This document shows positions 51,447 to 60,919 of a stretch of 64,000 nt of DNA, in pieces. The translations under genes were made by a program, and so were the position numbers. Positions within the stretch are counted from its first letter, which is position 1, and the number at the start of each line of letters is the position of its first letter. This DNA comes from CALCKU01 sp964571595 (GTDB taxonomy: Bacteria; Pseudomonadota; Alphaproteobacteria; Caulobacterales; Maricaulaceae): contig CAZNCJ010000002.1 of assembly GCA_964571595.1 (NCBI GenBank), positions 31,071-95,070 on the forward strand, written 5' to 3'. Under the pieces are notes generated by a model. It made no database searches, was not told the DNA's origin, and worked only from the letters and a program-made list of their open reading frames with translations.

Positions 51447-52766
51447 CTAAAAGGTTTTTGTAACCCCAAGTGAGAAGACATCGACATCGGCTTCTATGTC
51501 TCCGATGACGAGATCATTTGCGGGCCCCATACGGCTAAATTCAATATCTTCAAATTGGAACCTGTTATAAGAGGCATCAAAGCGCCATGTTTGGACGCCC
51601 GTATAGCTTGCGCCGACTGCGAAAATATTGCGGTCATTATCCGGTATGCGTACGGTGCGGCTCTCGGGCACAGCCGCCCCTTCATCTCTGGAATAGCCTG
51701 CTCTTACTGTCCAGTGCTGACTAAGCGAGAGGTCTGCGCCAATCCCGTATCTATTGGCATTTTGAAAATTAATTTCTTCGACCGCGTCGGGCTGAGCCGG
51801 ATTGTCAAAGTCAATGCGTAACTCTTCAAGATCTGACCAAAAGGTCCGAATGAAATTTGCGTATAATTCGAGCTTTTCACTGGCTTTCCATCTCCCGCCA
51901 AATTCGACAAAGCCGGGCAAGGGTAATTCGGCGGAGCCGTCACTATCGGTAAAGGCGCCAGAAGCGGTGAGTAACTGGGCGCTATCTGGCACGGTAAACT
52001 CGGCTGTGCCTTCTATGTCATGGCGGACGCGCGAGCGAAAATGCACGCCAAAAGTTAAGGCCTCATGCGGGGTGTAAGCTGCGCCTATATTATAGCCAAA
52101 GCTGATATCGTCACCGTCCACTTCCAATAATCCATCAGCTTGTTGCGGTGTTAAACCCTGCGGGGCACAATCTGCGGGCCCGATTTGGGCAAAACAGACC
52201 GCCCCGAAATCAATCGCACTTGAGAGCTGCGCGCGGGCATATTGGATGTTAATTCCCCCGCCGATAGAAAAGTGTTCATTTACGGCATAGGCTATAGAGG
52301 GATTGACATTTATGGTCAGAAGTTCTGATCCTAGACCTTGATAGCGCCCCGCCCAGCCATCTTCATACGTCGAGGACAGGCCGTAAGGTGCGGCGATAGA
52401 AAAACCAGCCGCCAGCTTATCCGATAGAGGCAGAACAGCATGAAGGGCTGGGACGAGGGCGTCATCAAAAAAGGAATCTGTGTCCCCGCCCAAAGATTGT
52501 CCCAAGGCATCAACCGACCCCGCATCTTCAAATGTGGCTCTACCCGTTATAAAACTGCCCGTATTACTCACAGTCAGGTGCTCAAAAGCTGTCATTAAGG
52601 CGGGGTTGCCAAAGGCTGCGGATGCATCCTGTGTGTGCGTGACACGTCCGGTATTTGCCCGCCCGAGATCTGCTGCCGAGTTTTCATTAATGGCAAAACC
52701 GCCGGCCCATGCCTGAGAAGAACACAATATAAATATTGTGAGTGAAGAGAATATTTTTTTTGTCAT
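51447..52766 (-). CDS. OmpP1/FadL-family outer-membrane transporter
   Basis: A 439-residue beta-barrel with a signal peptide ending AWAGG. The mature N-terminus FAINENSAADLGRANTG and the DASAAFGNPALMTAF segment form the hatch typical of FadL/TodX. The rest alternates short hydrophobic strands and ends in Phe. FadL-type proteins carry long-chain fatty acids or other hydrophobic compounds across the outer membrane. It converges with regB and lies beside the patatin gene on the same strand, which fits a lipid uptake and turnover context. Confidence 0.92.
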   Translation of the reverse strand: MTKKIFSSLTIFILCSSQAWAGGFAINENSAADLGRANTGRVTHTQDASAAFGNPALMTAFEHLTVSNTGSFITGRATFEDAGSVDALGQSLGGDTDSFFDDALVPALHAVLPLSDKLAAGFSIAAPYGLSSTYEDGWAGRYQGLGSELLTINVNPSIAYAVNEHFSIGGGINIQYARAQLSSAIDFGAVCFAQIGPADCAPQGLTPQQADGLLEVDGDDISFGYNIGAAYTPHEALTFGVHFRSRVRHDIEGTAEFTVPDSAQLLTASGAFTDSDGSAELPLPGFVEFGGRWKASEKLELYANFIRTFWSDLEELRIDFDNPAQPDAVEEINFQNANRYGIGADLSLSQHWTVRAGYSRDEGAAVPESRTVRIPDNDRNIFAVGASYTGVQTWRFDASYNRFQFEDIEFSRMGPANDLVIGDIEADVDVFSLGVTKTF

Positions 52767-52791
52767 GATCGCCCCTTTAAATTTAATCTCT

Positions 52792-54657
52792 CTAAGTTTG
52801 AAAATTCCTTATTATATTATCGTCCAATGTTTCGAGCTGCGCGAGAGCATCTGTTCTGGCGCGTTCAAAAATCAGATCATATTTTTGCCAATCCAGCAGG
52901 CTTACACCTTGGGTATTGGGTTGAAATAAAATATCCACATGGGGCCTGAATTGTTTTTGGCGTGCCATGGAGGTAATCACGGAAGCTGTTAAAAGTGTAT
53001 TGGGCAGGGTGGGCAGTCTTCTATATTTTTGCTTTTTCTTTGGGCGTAATTTGTCCCAGAACAGATTTTGCATTTTCGGGAGCTGTGTGGTTTCATGCTT
53101 AAGCATGCGGTCAGATAAGAGATCGACGCCGACAATATATTTAGCGCCTAATTTCCTGATATGATCAACAGGGAAATTATTAAAACTGCCTCCGTCAAAT
53201 AAGAGATCACCGTCCTTTATTGTCGGGGGCATAAGCCCGGGGATTGAAAAGCTGGCCAGAACATTGCGGGCGAGATTGCCGTTTGATAAGGCCTGTTCTT
53301 TATGAGTGGTAAAATTAGAGGCGATCGCAAAAAAGGTCTTCCAACAATCCTCCATATCAATATCGGTCCCGGCATTGTCCATGACGGCTTTATGGCTTAC
53401 CTTATAGGCGCGATTACCCTTAATGACCGAGAAATAAGGGATGAAATTATAATCTCCCGAAATTTTACCAAAGGGCGAGTTCATAAAAATATCTCGGGTG
53501 GCTTCTCTGAGGTTTTCTGCCTTAACCCCCATCGCTGCAAATGATCCCATAATAGCGCCAGCACTCGTCCCGCCAATAAAGTCAAATTCCATGCCAAACT
53601 CGCCTAAGGCTGTCATCACGCCCAGATGCGCCATACCGCGCGCGCCGCCGCCAGCCAGAACGATGCCTCTGGCTTGTCCAGATAGGATTCGATTTAGCCG
53701 GGAAAAATCAGAGGCAGAGGATTTGCGCACATGAAAATGTCTTGTGGGGTTTCTGTCTGCCAACCACTCCGCTGTCTTTGTCGGGCTCTTATATCCGTCA
53801 TCATGTAACAGGACTAATGTGACTTGGGCGCGTAGATTTTCATGGCCGCGAAGTAATTCAGCTTCTATGGCCGATAATGTAGGCGTTTGGGCCGGATTGG
53901 CGACAAGGACGACTTCATCAGAGTGATGTACCGCCGTATGACACCATGCTTGATCTGCAGGCTTTGCGACAAAAAACAGGCTGGAATGTTTAAGCTCAAG
54001 CTCGCTAAGCGCTAAAGAGACATTACCGCGAGGTTGAAATACGTCAGGCGTGTTTAATTCCCCGTACTGGCCGGTAACATATTCATGGTTGATCACGTGG
54101 ACGTCTTGACCTTTGTCCTGCCTTATTTTGACGAGGCGGTCGACAAAACTATCAATATCCACATCCGGTGTAATCGGAATAAATGTTATATTTACAGGCA
54201 CTTTTGGCGGAGAACTCATGGCCTGCATACGCTCATAACGCTCGATAATTTGGCGGGTAATTTTCAGCGCGATCTTAGGTTGCTTGCCTATCGCTTCTTC
54301 CATAATCTGGCCAGAGACTTTCGCGACAATACTATCGCGAATAGCAACAACATTCGCGCCGCGTTTTTTACCGGTAAATAAGGCCAACTCGCCTACTGTT
54401 TCCCCGCGTCCAATCTCGCCCAGAGGTGTCGTCGTACCGTTCTCTGAGACCAAGAGCGCGCGTAGATTTCCGGTTAAAAGAAAATAGATTGCATCACAGG
54501 TCTCGCCTTGATGAATAAGAATGTCACCACTGGTCAGGTCTATATATTGGGCATTGTCTTCTATGAAGTTATGAAAAACTTTATCATGGATACCGAAATG
54601 TCGGGACAGACACTGATCAAGAAGTGCCTTTAATTGTTGATTTGCACCTTTTTCCAT
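52792..54657 (-). CDS. cNMP-binding patatin-like phospholipase
   Basis: A 621-residue protein with two parts. The N-terminal region (about 20-140) is a cyclic-nucleotide-binding domain (GDILIHQGETCDAIYFLLTG, then GEIGRGETVGELALFTGKKR). The C-terminal patatin domain (about 330-510) has the oxyanion motif GGGARGMAHLG, the nucleophile Ser in GTSAGA and the catalytic Asp in DGGSFNNFP. The middle resembles the linker of NTE/RssA-like lysophospholipases. It probably hydrolyses membrane phospholipid acyl chains under nucleotide control. It reads away from regA. Confidence 0.92.
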   Translation of the reverse strand: MEKGANQQLKALLDQCLSRHFGIHDKVFHNFIEDNAQYIDLTSGDILIHQGETCDAIYFLLTGNLRALLVSENGTTTPLGEIGRGETVGELALFTGKKRGANVVAIRDSIVAKVSGQIMEEAIGKQPKIALKITRQIIERYERMQAMSSPPKVPVNITFIPITPDVDIDSFVDRLVKIRQDKGQDVHVINHEYVTGQYGELNTPDVFQPRGNVSLALSELELKHSSLFFVAKPADQAWCHTAVHHSDEVVLVANPAQTPTLSAIEAELLRGHENLRAQVTLVLLHDDGYKSPTKTAEWLADRNPTRHFHVRKSSASDFSRLNRILSGQARGIVLAGGGARGMAHLGVMTALGEFGMEFDFIGGTSAGAIMGSFAAMGVKAENLREATRDIFMNSPFGKISGDYNFIPYFSVIKGNRAYKVSHKAVMDNAGTDIDMEDCWKTFFAIASNFTTHKEQALSNGNLARNVLASFSIPGLMPPTIKDGDLLFDGGSFNNFPVDHIRKLGAKYIVGVDLLSDRMLKHETTQLPKMQNLFWDKLRPKKKQKYRRLPTLPNTLLTASVITSMARQKQFRPHVDILFQPNTQGVSLLDWQKYDLIFERARTDALAQLETLDDNIIRNFQT

Positions 54658-54846
54658 GATTTGCGCCCTTGAATGCCAGATTCAACTCTAGGATATAATA
54701 ACCTTATTTTTACAAGCTATGCAATGGTTTGTCATGGCACGGGTTATGATGATGGGATGTGTGCGACACAGACAAACACCGAAACTACAAGAACATGTGA
54801 GATAAATTCGCGGGAGTAAAATCTAAAGAGGCTTTATATTTGCGGA

Positions 54847-54865
54847 GAAATACATTATATATTTC
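54847..54865. promoter_or_regulatory. Inverted repeat in the regA upstream region
   Basis: GAAATA and TATTTC (54847-54852 and 54860-54865) flank a 7-bp AT-rich centre, about 35 bp before the regA start. It could be a regulator site or part of the promoter. Confidence 0.25.
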
Positions 54866-54900
54866 CGGGTTACGAAAATTTAATCAGATCAGGAGGGCAT

Positions 54901-55458
54901 GTGCCTGACACTGCAACAGACTATACGCTACCGGCAGATAAAACGCTGATGATATTGGATGATGACGGACCTTTTCGTAATAGGCTGGGTCGGGCTCTTA
55001 CTAATCGGGGTTTCGAGGTTACAACTGTGGAAACCGTGCTGGAAGCCAATTTAATAGCTACAAATAATCCCCCGGCTTTTGCAGTACTTGATATGCGGCT
55101 TGAAGACGGAAATGGTCTGGATATTGTCGATGCATTGCACGAAAATCGCCCAGATTGTAAAATGGTCATGTTGACGGGTTACGGTAATCTCGCCACGGCT
55201 GTCTCTGCCGTGAAGCGCGGTGCTGTGGATTATTTGGCCAAACCAGCAGATGCGGATGATGTCTGCAAAGCCTTACTGGCCCCGCGCGGCGAGACACCTA
55301 TGCCGCCTGAAAACCCTATGTCAGCAGACCGTGTGCGCTGGGAACATATTCAGCGCGTATATGAGCTTTGCGGGAAAAATGTCTCTGAAACCGCGCGTCG
55401 TTTAAATATGCACAGACGCACTTTACAACGTATTTTGGCCAAACGGGCCCCCAGATAG
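54901..55458 (+). CDS. regA: Redox response regulator RegA/PrrA/ActR
   Basis: A 185-residue response regulator. The receiver domain has the acidic pocket at Asp20-Asp22, the phospho-acceptor Asp64 in AVLDMRLEDGNGLD, MLTGYGN and the Lys in YLAKPADAD. The C-terminal Fis-type helix-turn-helix ends ARRLNMHRRTLQRILAKRAP, nearly invariant in RegA homologues. The start is GTG with a strong AGGAGG five bases upstream. In Rhodobacter it is close to regB and senC; here the FadL and patatin genes lie between them. Confidence 0.95.
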   Translation: MPDTATDYTLPADKTLMILDDDGPFRNRLGRALTNRGFEVTTVETVLEANLIATNNPPAFAVLDMRLEDGNGLDIVDALHENRPDCKMVMLTGYGNLATAVSAVKRGAVDYLAKPADADDVCKALLAPRGETPMPPENPMSADRVRWEHIQRVYELCGKNVSETARRLNMHRRTLQRILAKRAPR

Positions 55459-55495
55459 ACAAATTATTGTGTTTGGGCGGATGCTAAATGCAGTA

Positions 55496-55645
55496 TTGAC
55501 AGATGCGAGTTGGAAACTAATTTAGCGTTATGACGAGATGCTGGCGATATAGGCAAATATAAGTCAGGTCATCTCTGATTTAGGTTTTCGAACCTGTTCT
55601 TAGAAAACCCTCTTTCGTTCCCACATCCGTAAGAGGGTTTTTTCT
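55496..55645 (+). ncRNA. Candidate small RNA downstream of regA
   Basis: TTGACA (55496-55501) followed after 16 bp by TAATTT (55518-55523) could start a transcript near 55530. The 110 nt that follow hold a GAGATG / CATCTC pairing, a 5-bp hairpin with a TTCG tetraloop (55582-55595) and a strong terminator (55605-55645). No credible coding frame with a ribosome site is present. It may instead be the 3' untranslated region of regA. Expression is inferred only. Confidence 0.35.
55605..55645 (+). terminator. Rho-independent terminator after regA
   Basis: Perfect 10-bp stem AAACCCTCTT / AAGAGGGTTT with a 16-nt loop, followed by TTTCTT. Confidence 0.85.
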
Positions 55646-55722
55646 TGCCTTATGCGCTCTGCTTTTATTATTGCGACTATGTTTTAATGCCAGACCGTTT
55701 ATATCGACCTAGCTGTTATATA

Positions 55723-56727
55723 TTATACAGCTACCGCACGCCGCCTGCTAAAAGATACCATTTTACGACGTCTTTCGCACCAGAGCGCTAAGTTAATTGT
55801 CTTCAGGCTTTCTAAAAATGTCAGGCGTCCGACTTGGGTCAGTTCAGGATGGGCCTTTAGGACGGGCGGGAGGTTATAAAACGGGATACGGGAGGACAGG
55901 TGATGGATGTGATGCACACCGATATTTCCTGTGATCCACATGAGCGGCTTAGGAAGGTCGTAATAGGAACTGCCATGTAGAGCCGCCTGTTCGCGGCTCC
56001 AATCTTCATTGCGGGCCCAATGTGTCTCGTCAAATTGGTGTTGAACATAAAACATCCACATGCCGATAGTGGCCCCAACCAAAACGCTTGGAATCTGTAT
56101 CAACAGGAAGGCTTTGATACCTACGGCCCAAATCATCAGACCATAAAGGATAGCAATACCCAAATTTGTCAGCATGGCACTGGCCCAAGGTTTTATCCCG
56201 TTTTTCATAGCGCCCATTGGCAAGCGGTGCGCAAGTAAGAATAACCAGGCTGGCCCAAGTCCGAACATGATAAGGGGATGGCGGTAAAGACGGTATTTCA
56301 GTTTCCCCCACCAATTTGCTCTCTCATATTCTTCTACGGTTAAGGTCAGAATATCGTCTCCGATACCGCGGCGGTCCAGATTGCCAGAGCCTGCATGATG
56401 TAAGGCGTGGGAGCGTTTCCAATGATCATAAGGTGTGAGGGTCAAGATACCGATAAAACGCCCAACCCAGTCATTTGCTTTCTTGTGAGAAAACATAGAG
56501 CCATGCCCGCAATCATGCTGGATGATAAAGAGGCGAACAATCATACCACCTGCAGGTATAACACCGATAAGTGCCCACCAATGTCCCGCCTGATATAAGG
56601 CCCAGATACCCCACCAAAGCAAAAGAAACGGAATAAGTGTCACAAGAGTTTCTTTAATGGCTCTGCCGTCCTTGGCCTGACGATAGGGCGCGAGGCGCTG
56701 GAACCATGTTTTTGCATCAGATGTCAT
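55723..56727 (-). CDS. Membrane fatty acid desaturase
   Basis: A 334-residue di-iron membrane enzyme. It has the three histidine boxes of the acyl-lipid desaturase family: HDCGHGS (71-77), HALHH (107-111) and HHIHH (about 271-275). About four to five membrane helices lie around them. It probably introduces a double bond into membrane lipid acyl chains, using oxygen and a reductant. The position next to regA, patatin and FadL genes suggests a lipid-related neighbourhood, but no shared promoter is evident. The upstream gap to the start is 155 bp from the left terminator side. Confidence 0.92.
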   Translation of the reverse strand: MTSDAKTWFQRLAPYRQAKDGRAIKETLVTLIPFLLLWWGIWALYQAGHWWALIGVIPAGGMIVRLFIIQHDCGHGSMFSHKKANDWVGRFIGILTLTPYDHWKRSHALHHAGSGNLDRRGIGDDILTLTVEEYERANWWGKLKYRLYRHPLIMFGLGPAWLFLLAHRLPMGAMKNGIKPWASAMLTNLGIAILYGLMIWAVGIKAFLLIQIPSVLVGATIGMWMFYVQHQFDETHWARNEDWSREQAALHGSSYYDLPKPLMWITGNIGVHHIHHLSSRIPFYNLPPVLKAHPELTQVGRLTFLESLKTINLALWCERRRKMVSFSRRRAVAV

Positions 56728-56915
56728 GAAATACCTTAAAATGAGAACTTCGATTAGGACATAATCTTAGTTGATTCATATAACAAAATGTAAAAGTCGC
56801 CAGAAGAAAACACTGTAAATGACGAAAGTTTCATCTCATCTACTTACAGAGGATATTCTGGGTTGTTCTGGGTATTACTTTTTTGGATATCCGGCCAGTA
56901 TTGGCCGTGATAGAT

Positions 56916-58733
56916 TTAGGTAATTTTATTACGCTGACCGAGCTTATATTCCATTATCCGATTGGTAATGGCTTGTTCTTCGTCAGTTTCGACATCATAT
57001 TCTCCCGCCGGTTTTGGAGCATTAGGAGCCGTGTTGTGCATGGCCGCAACACCATCTGTAATATTACTTTCGGCTATTTGCGTATGGGGCGTTTGCGTAA
57101 TGACAGGCTGGGCCGTTTGCGGGGCAGGCTCAATGGGGGCCGCCATATGTTGTTCAGGCATAGCCGGCGCGATCATAGCAGGTGCCGCCGCCATTGCGGG
57201 GCGAATATCCGGCATAGCGGCGCGGGGTTGTATGTCGCGTCTTTGGTGCGCCATAGCTAAGGCGGCGGCTGTGTCTTTATAACGCTTATCCAGTACGTCC
57301 ATATTTTGCTTGGAGCGTAAGAGCTGCTCCTCTGCGGCATGTAGTTGATATGATTGGCCTTCAATCGTTCTTTCTAGGCGTTCGCGCTCAAGCTCATTGA
57401 CTGTACGGGCCTTGCGTAATTGCGCGAGATCCTGACTGGCGGAATTGACGATTTCATCTTTGATTGACAATTGTTTGTTTAGGTCTTCGATTTTAGCTTC
57501 AAGGGCAAAGATTTTATCATCACGACTTAAGACATTATACTCATATTGGGTTTTGAAAGTTTTTATTTCTTCATGCACAGACGAAACACGCGTTTTCATT
57601 TCATTATTGGACGTCTGGCTTTTCTCTAATGAAATGCGCAGATCTGAGAGCTCTTTTTCAAGCTCCCCTTTAGCGGTTCGCTCATCTTCCAGATCAATTT
57701 TAATCGATTCAATATCTTTGGCATAGCTTAATTTATCAGTAGAGACTTCTTCCAGTGCCGCGGAAACATCGGAGATTTTCTGGCGCAGGACGCGATTTTC
57801 ACGGGCTTCGACCTCATAGGAGGTTTTTTCGCGCTCGACCTGCATTTCAAGTGCGTCTTTTTCCTGTCTCACATTATTGAACTTGGTTTCATAAGCCCCG
57901 ATACGGCTGAGCGCCTGTGTCAGTTGGCTGTTTGAATGATTAAGACTGGCTGTTGTTTCAGAAAGACGGTTTTTGTGGTCTTCGAGGTCAGCCTTTACAA
58001 CGCTTAATTGGTGTCCCTGATTTTCATGCTCTTTATTAAGTGAAAACAAGCGAGCTTTTAAGCGACGGTTTTCTGGTTCAATCCGGTTGAGTAGGGAAAA
58101 GTTGACTTCCGCCTTTTCTGCAAAGCTAATCAGGCCTTCAACACGGGATTGCGCGCGGCGGTATAAAGCCTCACCATTCTCAATGTCTGATGTAATTTTC
58201 GCTATATCTAGACGTAGCTCACCCAGATCGGTTCCGGGCAGGTTTTGAGGTTCCAAAGTCGCCTTGGCTATTTTCTCTCGGTTAATATCACCAAGATTGC
58301 CAGGTTCATTTTGAGATAGTGACATGTCTTTTTTGGCGCGAAGTGTGCCGGCAGAAATATTATCATGTGTATGAGGTTCATGTGTCTGGGCGAGCAAGTT
58401 TGATGCGGCAAGTGCGGCGTGCTCGCCTCCAAGCGGGCTGTCAATTTCAGACGTGATCTCAGGAGTCGCGCTGAATTTTTCCATTTCTTTAGAAAGCGCT
58501 TCATCACGCTCAGACCCCAAATCATCTTGTGTGCGGTCAAGAGGGCGCAGCTCTGTGCCATGTTTAAGATTCTCGGCAAGACGCTTATCAATCGCGGCTA
58601 AGGCTTTTTCGTCTAAAATCCCGTCATCTTCGCGCGTATTGGTAATAGCTTGTAAACGTGACTTGTCTTTTTTGGCTTTTGACCCTGGCTTGCCTTTTGC
58701 ATTATTTTTGCTTTGGCGTTTGAAAATAGACAT
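56916..58733 (-). CDS. Long coiled-coil protein of unknown function
   Basis: A 605-residue soluble protein. The first 60 residues are basic and low-complexity, and residues 60-160 are acidic and probably disordered. Residues about 170-490 form an almost unbroken coiled coil rich in Glu, Lys, Leu, Ser and Asn heptads. A Pro/Ala/Met-rich segment (about 500-560) precedes a short C-terminal helix. There is no signal peptide or membrane helix. The layout (basic head, long rod, short tail) recalls filament-forming coiled-coil proteins such as crescentin, but I see no specific homology. It stands alone next to fabD. Confidence 0.75.
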   Translation of the reverse strand: MSIFKRQSKNNAKGKPGSKAKKDKSRLQAITNTREDDGILDEKALAAIDKRLAENLKHGTELRPLDRTQDDLGSERDEALSKEMEKFSATPEITSEIDSPLGGEHAALAASNLLAQTHEPHTHDNISAGTLRAKKDMSLSQNEPGNLGDINREKIAKATLEPQNLPGTDLGELRLDIAKITSDIENGEALYRRAQSRVEGLISFAEKAEVNFSLLNRIEPENRRLKARLFSLNKEHENQGHQLSVVKADLEDHKNRLSETTASLNHSNSQLTQALSRIGAYETKFNNVRQEKDALEMQVEREKTSYEVEARENRVLRQKISDVSAALEEVSTDKLSYAKDIESIKIDLEDERTAKGELEKELSDLRISLEKSQTSNNEMKTRVSSVHEEIKTFKTQYEYNVLSRDDKIFALEAKIEDLNKQLSIKDEIVNSASQDLAQLRKARTVNELERERLERTIEGQSYQLHAAEEQLLRSKQNMDVLDKRYKDTAAALAMAHQRRDIQPRAAMPDIRPAMAAAPAMIAPAMPEQHMAAPIEPAPQTAQPVITQTPHTQIAESNITDGVAAMHNTAPNAPKPAGEYDVETDEEQAITNRIMEYKLGQRNKIT

Positions 58734-59049
58734 TTTATCCCTCTGAAATGATTCGAAGTCACATCTTTGTGGAGATAATTAGGGTATATGCTTAATAAAG
58801 CCTTATTATTTTGGTATCCCGGCGAGAATAAATAATTATTTCAAACCTTTACTTATTACCAAGCTTCGAATTCTACAGAGCGTCTATGCCTGTTTTACAC
58901 AGAGTAAAATGAGAAATGTCCATGTGCTGAATATTGTCAGCCTAGAGGATGGGAGGGCTTGACCTAGGGGTTTAGTAGCTTATGACTGTGCGGCTTAATT
59001 CTATCACGGAATATATTCATGTTCCCGGATAATAAAAAGGGAAGCTATT
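58734..59049. other. Intergenic region upstream of the coiled-coil gene and fabD
   Basis: A 316-bp AT-rich gap between divergent genes. It holds a possible fabD promoter (58959-58986) and a 12-bp palindrome AAATAATTATTT (58830-58841) nearer the coiled-coil gene. I saw no RNA gene or additional coding sequence. Confidence 0.6.
58959..58986 (+). promoter_or_regulatory. Possible fabD operon promoter
   Basis: TTGACC (58959-58964), a 16-bp spacer and TATGAC (58981-58986), about 60 bp before the fabD start. Confidence 0.35.
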
Positions 59050-59994
59050 ATGACACTCGCTTTTACATTTCCCGGTCAAGGTAGCCAATTTGTCGGCATG
59101 GGCCAAGAACTGGCGCAGGCCTTTAATTCGGCTAAAGTTATTTTTGAAGAAGTGGATGATGCGCTGGATCAAAACCTTTCGAAAATCTTGTGGGAAGGCC
59201 CGATGGAAGAGTTAACCCTGACCACGAATACCCAACCTGCTATCATGGCGTGTTCACTTGCAGCTATGGCTGCTCTGAAAACCGAGTTTGGAATTGACGT
59301 GACGCAGGCTAAATATGTAGCGGGTCATTCCTTGGGGGAATATTCCGCCCTTTGCGCCTCTGGTGCAATCTCATTATATGATACGGCCCGTCTTTTGCGT
59401 ATTCGCGGTGATGCTATGCAGGCTGCTGTGCCGGTGGGCGAAGGGGCTATGGCGGCTTTATTGGGCGCCTCACTGGAAGATGCGCAAGCCGTAATAGATA
59501 CAGGCGGAAAACACGGCATCTGCCAGATTGCAAATGATAATGCCGTGGGCCAGATTGTTATTTCAGGTGAGGTCGCAGCGATAGAAGCTGCAGCAGAGGC
59601 GGCGCGGGATATCGGCGTGAAAAAGGCGGTGATCTTGCCGGTATCAGCGCCTTTTCATTGTGATATGATGATGCCTGCGGCAAGGGCGATGGAGGCTGCT
59701 CTGGGCGGAACGGAAATAAAATCACCGCATGTTCAACTTATCAATAATGTCACGGCACGTCCCGTTTCCGATCCGGAGCAAATCAGGCGTGATCTTGTTA
59801 CGCAGGTGACTGGCCGCGTACGCTGGCGCGAAACGGTTATGTGGATGTCAGAAAATGGTATTACGATGATGGAAGAGCCAGGATGTGGTAAGGTTTTAAG
59901 TGTCATGCGCAGGCGCATTGATAAAAGCCTGAGCGGTGGGGCTTTGGATACGCCGGAAAAACTTGAGACTTTCGCGAAGGCCGTCACAAGCTAG
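59050..59994 (+). CDS. fabD: Malonyl-CoA:ACP transacylase FabD
   Basis: Loads malonyl groups from CoA onto acyl carrier protein for fatty acid synthesis. The 314-residue protein starts TLAFTFPGQGSQFVGMG and has the nucleophile Ser in GHSLGEYSALCASG, the conserved Arg in RIRGDAMQ and the catalytic His in APFHCDMM. An AAGGGAAGC ribosome site precedes the ATG. It is the first gene of fabD-fabG-acpP-fabF. Confidence 0.96.
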   Translation: MTLAFTFPGQGSQFVGMGQELAQAFNSAKVIFEEVDDALDQNLSKILWEGPMEELTLTTNTQPAIMACSLAAMAALKTEFGIDVTQAKYVAGHSLGEYSALCASGAISLYDTARLLRIRGDAMQAAVPVGEGAMAALLGASLEDAQAVIDTGGKHGICQIANDNAVGQIVISGEVAAIEAAAEAARDIGVKKAVILPVSAPFHCDMMMPAARAMEAALGGTEIKSPHVQLINNVTARPVSDPEQIRRDLVTQVTGRVRWRETVMWMSENGITMMEEPGCGKVLSVMRRRIDKSLSGGALDTPEKLETFAKAVTS

Positions 59995-60042
59995 GTCGCT
60001 TATTCACGACACGAGGCAGCTCTAAGAGATAAAGGATAAAAT

Positions 60043-60783
60043 ATGTTGGATTTGAGCGGAAAACGCGCATTGATCACAGGCGCGACAGGCGGGTTGGGGC
60101 GAGAGATTGCGAAAAAATTACACGCAAATGGCGCTTTGGTGGCTATTTCAGGCACGCGGGTTGAAAAACTGGAAAGTTTACAGGCTGAGCTAGGTGAGGG
60201 CTGTTTTGTGACCCCGTGTAACCTCTCAGATGGTGAGGCGGTTGATAATCTGCCCAAAACAGCCGCTGAGGCTCTTGGCGGTCCAGTTGATATTCTTGTG
60301 TCCAATGCGGGATTGACGCGTGATACTTTGTTAATGCGCATGAAGGCGGAAGATTGGGATATTGTCCAACGGGTGAACCTTGAGGCTTATTTCCGGCTCT
60401 CAAAAGCCTGTTTGCGCGGTATGATGAAGTCCCGATTTGGCCGTATTATCGGCATAACTTCCGTTGTGGGTGTCACAGGCAACCCCGGCCAGACCAATTA
60501 TGCCGCTTCAAAAGCGGGTATGATCGGATTTTCCAAATCTTTAGCCCAAGAAGTGGCCTCGCGCGGCGTAACTGTGAATTGTGTTGCCCCGGGATTTATT
60601 GCCTCTCCCATGACAGATGTTTTAAATGAGACGCAAAAAGAAGCCATTTTAGCGAAAATTCCGGCGGGTGCCCTCGGCCAAGGCGAGGATATCGCCAATG
60701 CCGTATTATATCTTGCCAGCACGGAAGCCGGTTATGTGACAGGGCAAACCCTGCACGTAAATGGCGGAATGGCCATGATTTAA
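60043..60783 (+). CDS. fabG: 3-oxoacyl-ACP reductase FabG
   Basis: NADPH-dependent SDR enzyme that reduces 3-oxoacyl-ACP. The 246-residue protein has TGATGGLG (about 13-20), the NAG motif VSNAGLTRD, the catalytic Ser and the Tyr/Lys pair in YAASKAG, and the C-terminal TGQTLHVNGGMAMI typical of FabG. It lies 48 bp after fabD and 156 bp before acpP in the usual order. Confidence 0.95.
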   Translation: MLDLSGKRALITGATGGLGREIAKKLHANGALVAISGTRVEKLESLQAELGEGCFVTPCNLSDGEAVDNLPKTAAEALGGPVDILVSNAGLTRDTLLMRMKAEDWDIVQRVNLEAYFRLSKACLRGMMKSRFGRIIGITSVVGVTGNPGQTNYAASKAGMIGFSKSLAQEVASRGVTVNCVAPGFIASPMTDVLNETQKEAILAKIPAGALGQGEDIANAVLYLASTEAGYVTGQTLHVNGGMAMI

Positions 60784-60904
60784 TTGACCGTAATGTTGGG
60801 CTTAAGCCCTAGCCAGCGCGGTAATTCTATGTTAGGCAGCGCGCGAAAAAGAGAGAAAGGCTTGTTTTCTGTAAATAAGCCCCTAACTTAGACGTTAGTA
60901 ACCG

Positions 60905-60919
60905 CCGAAATAATTTCGG
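60905..60919 (+). promoter_or_regulatory. Hairpin just upstream of the acpP ribosome site
   Basis: CCGAAATAATTTCGG forms a 6-bp stem with a 3-nt loop, 20 nt before the acpP ATG and next to its GAGGAA site. It may affect translation or mRNA stability of this highly expressed gene. Confidence 0.35.

Noticed and set aside
55582..55595. A tRNA T-arm look-alike (GGTTTTCGAACC)
   Set aside because: There is no acceptor stem, anticodon arm or D-arm at the right distances; it is a simple TTCG-loop hairpin.
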